Assembly: GCA_031265005.1 (NCBI GenBank)
Contig: JAISDD010000137.1
Location: 1 to 5,558, forward strand
Origin: Syntrophomonadaceae bacterium
GTDB lineage: Bacteria; Bacillota; Syntrophomonadia; Syntrophomonadales; Syntrophomonadaceae
Length of the DNA stretch: 5,558 nucleotides
Direction: 5' to 3'
The notes under the pieces were generated by a model. The model ran no database searches. It was not told the origin of the DNA and was given only the letters and a program-made list of their open reading frames with translations. Positions within the stretch are counted from its first letter, which is position 1; every line of letters begins with the position of its first letter. Shown piece after piece: positions 4,163 through 5,558 of this stretch. The translations under genes and the position numbers were made by a program.

Positions 4163-5558
4163 GCAGACCTAACACTTTCTATAAACGCAAATTTTGAGGC
4201 CGCAAGTAAAGCATTTAAAGATTTAGCAAATAGCTCGGAAGAAGTACGACAAAAGATTGAGAAATTTTCAGACGCTTTCAAAGCCGAACAAGTTGATAGA
4301 TTCGTAGATAAACAAAAACTTTTGCAGGCGGCACTCACGGCTACAAAGGGCGAAGTAGCCGCTATGACATCAGCGCAAAAAAATTATGAAAGTGAAATAA
4401 CACGGCTCATAAAGTCAGGACTTGACCCAGAGTCAGACGCTATACAGCGGTTGCGAAACGAACATGACGCACTTGCCAAGAAAATAAAAGAAACAAACGA
4501 AGTACAAAAACAGCAAGAACAGGTGCTAAAAAACGCTGAAAGAGCGGCTACGGCTCTTTTTGTTGCCATTGGCGCGGGCGTTGCCGCTTTAGGCGTTGCC
4601 ACACAGAAAACAGCGGAAGCCGGAGACCAGTTTGCTAAAACCGCCCGGGTAATTGGCATGACTGCCGAAACATTCCAGGAATTAGAATACGCCGCAAAAA
4701 TGAGCGGCATTGACAGCCTAAAAGGTTCGCTTGAAAAACTGAATAAAAGCATGGCTGACTTAAAGGGCGGTTCAGGGACACTGGTATCCTATTTAAAACA
4801 GAACGATAAAGCACTATTAGACCAGTTAAAAAATGTTTCTTCCAATGAAGAGGCTTTCAATCTCTTAATGGACGCTGTTAATAAAGCCCCCAATGAATTT
4901 ACCAGGGCTGGATTAGCACAAGCCGCGTTCGGTAAATCAGGCCAGGACGTAATCTTATTGGCGCATGAGGGCGCTGACGGTATTGCCGCTTTACGGGAAG
5001 AAGCGAGGAAATACGGCGTCATGTCCAATGAAGCGGCGGCAAATTCAGAAGCGTATTTAGACGCACAAGACCGGTTAAAGGCGTCTCTTGCCGGTGTCGC
5101 CAACGAACTGACGGCAGGATTAATGCCCGGCTTAACGAATACCATTACTAAGATGGCTGACTTTATCGCCGGAATAGACGACTGGGAAGACATTTTAACG
5201 ACCGCCGGTATTGCCCTTGCCGGAATAACAACCGCGCTAGTGTCTTTTGTAGCCGTGTCAAAAGGCGCACAAGCTATTCAGCAAATGGCTGTTGCTATAA
5301 AAGCATTACAAGCGGCTATTTTAGGTCCTGCCGGAGCTGCGGCAATTGCGCTTGGGGCGCTTGTTACCGCCGGTCTTGCGCTTAACAAAATGTACGACGA
5401 CCAGCAGCACGCGGGAGAACGGGCCGCGGCGGCTATGAAGAAAAATGGCGAGGAAGCAAATAGCCTTTTAACTGAATATAACCGCCTGAATCCCGGAAAA
5501 GCGCTTGATAAAGAAACTACTGACGAACTGATAAAAATATATCCTGAGTTAAACGGTT
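4160..5558 (+). CDS. Tape measure protein, N-terminal part (runs off the window)
   Basis: The frame is open from TTG 4160 to the window end, about 466 residues, with no stop. Tape measure proteins set tail length, occupy the tube lumen and help DNA entry. The sequence starts (M)ADLTLSINANFEAASKAF, a common beginning for this family. Residues about 13-128 are highly charged, alanine-, lysine- and glutamine-rich and likely coiled coil. Hydrophobic stretches lie at about 129-147, 345-366 and 387-408, and GLMPGLTNTITKMADF (near residue 322) is a typical tape measure segment. No ATG occurs in frame until about 200 bases in, and TTG follows an in-frame stop by three bases, so TTG is the likely start. 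GC is clearly higher than in the preceding endonuclease and T regions. Confidence 0.93.
   Translation, partial: MADLTLSINANFEAASKAFKDLANSSEEVRQKIEKFSDAFKAEQVDRFVDKQKLLQAALTATKGEVAAMTSAQKNYESEITRLIKSGLDPESDAIQRLRNEHDALAKKIKETNEVQKQQEQVLKNAERAATALFVAIGAGVAALGVATQKTAEAGDQFAKTARVIGMTAETFQELEYAAKMSGIDSLKGSLEKLNKSMADLKGGSGTLVSYLKQNDKALLDQLKNVSSNEEAFNLLMDAVNKAPNEFTRAGLAQAAFGKSGQDVILLAHEGADGIAALREEARKYGVMSNEAAANSEAYLDAQDRLKASLAGVANELTAGLMPGLTNTITKMADFIAGIDDWEDILTTAGIALAGITTALVSFVAVSKGAQAIQQMAVAIKALQAAILGPAGAAAIALGALVTAGLALNKMYDDQQHAGERAAAAMKKNGEEANSLLTEYNRLNPGKALDKETTDELIKIYPELNG

Noticed and set aside
4066..5193. Three minus-strand open frames under the tape measure gene (4066-4338, 4384-4752, 4789-5193)
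   Set aside because: They are Ser/Ala/Cys-rich shadows of an alanine-rich + strand gene whose frame is continuous from 4160 to the window end.

Overview
This window is a piece of the structural (head-tail) module of a tailed bacteriophage or prophage. All genes lie on the + strand and are tightly packed: most gaps are under about 80 bases and one pair overlaps. No long minus-strand reading frame looks real. The gene order and the long tape measure gene, with no sheath gene in view, fit a siphovirus-like long-tailed phage. The host cannot be named from the sequence. Strong AGGAG/AAGGA ribosome sites, GTG and TTG starts, and about 35-40% GC in the head-tail genes are compatible with a low-to-moderate GC bacterium.

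Layout: (1) 2-91, the last codons of an upstream gene, probably the major capsid protein, followed by a strong intrinsic terminator. (2) 144-1631, three head-tail joining genes: a gp6-like connector, an HK97 gp10-like protein and a probable tail terminator. (3) 1660-1863, a small unrecognised gene. (4) 1900-2602, the major tail tube protein. Its reading frame is broken near the N-terminus at a run of six A, and a second intrinsic terminator follows it. (5) 2683-3458, the tail assembly chaperone pair: the short G form ends at 3117, and a -1 programmed frameshift would give a 258-residue GT form ending at 3458. The frameshift site has an upstream Shine-Dalgarno-like element, a G5 slippery stretch and a perfect 12-bp hairpin. 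(6) 3476-4156, a GIY-YIG homing endonuclease with tandem NUMOD3 repeats. (7) 4160 to the window end, the start of the tape measure protein.

The genes work together as a virion assembly line. Connector, gp10-like and terminator proteins join the capsid portal to the tail. Tube subunits polymerise around the tape measure, which is coated by the G/GT chaperones before assembly. The homing endonuclease is a selfish passenger wedged between the chaperone and tape measure genes. The nine bases TAAAAATTG occur exactly at both edges of the insert: as the T stop plus following bases, and as the endonuclease stop plus the tape measure start. Removing one copy and the 698 bases between gives back a compact T/tape-measure junction.

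The most notable points are this precise insertion scar, the compact frameshift signal, and the out-of-frame tail tube N-terminus. No entirely new biological system is evident; this is a recognisable phage module with some unusual regulatory and mobile-element detail.
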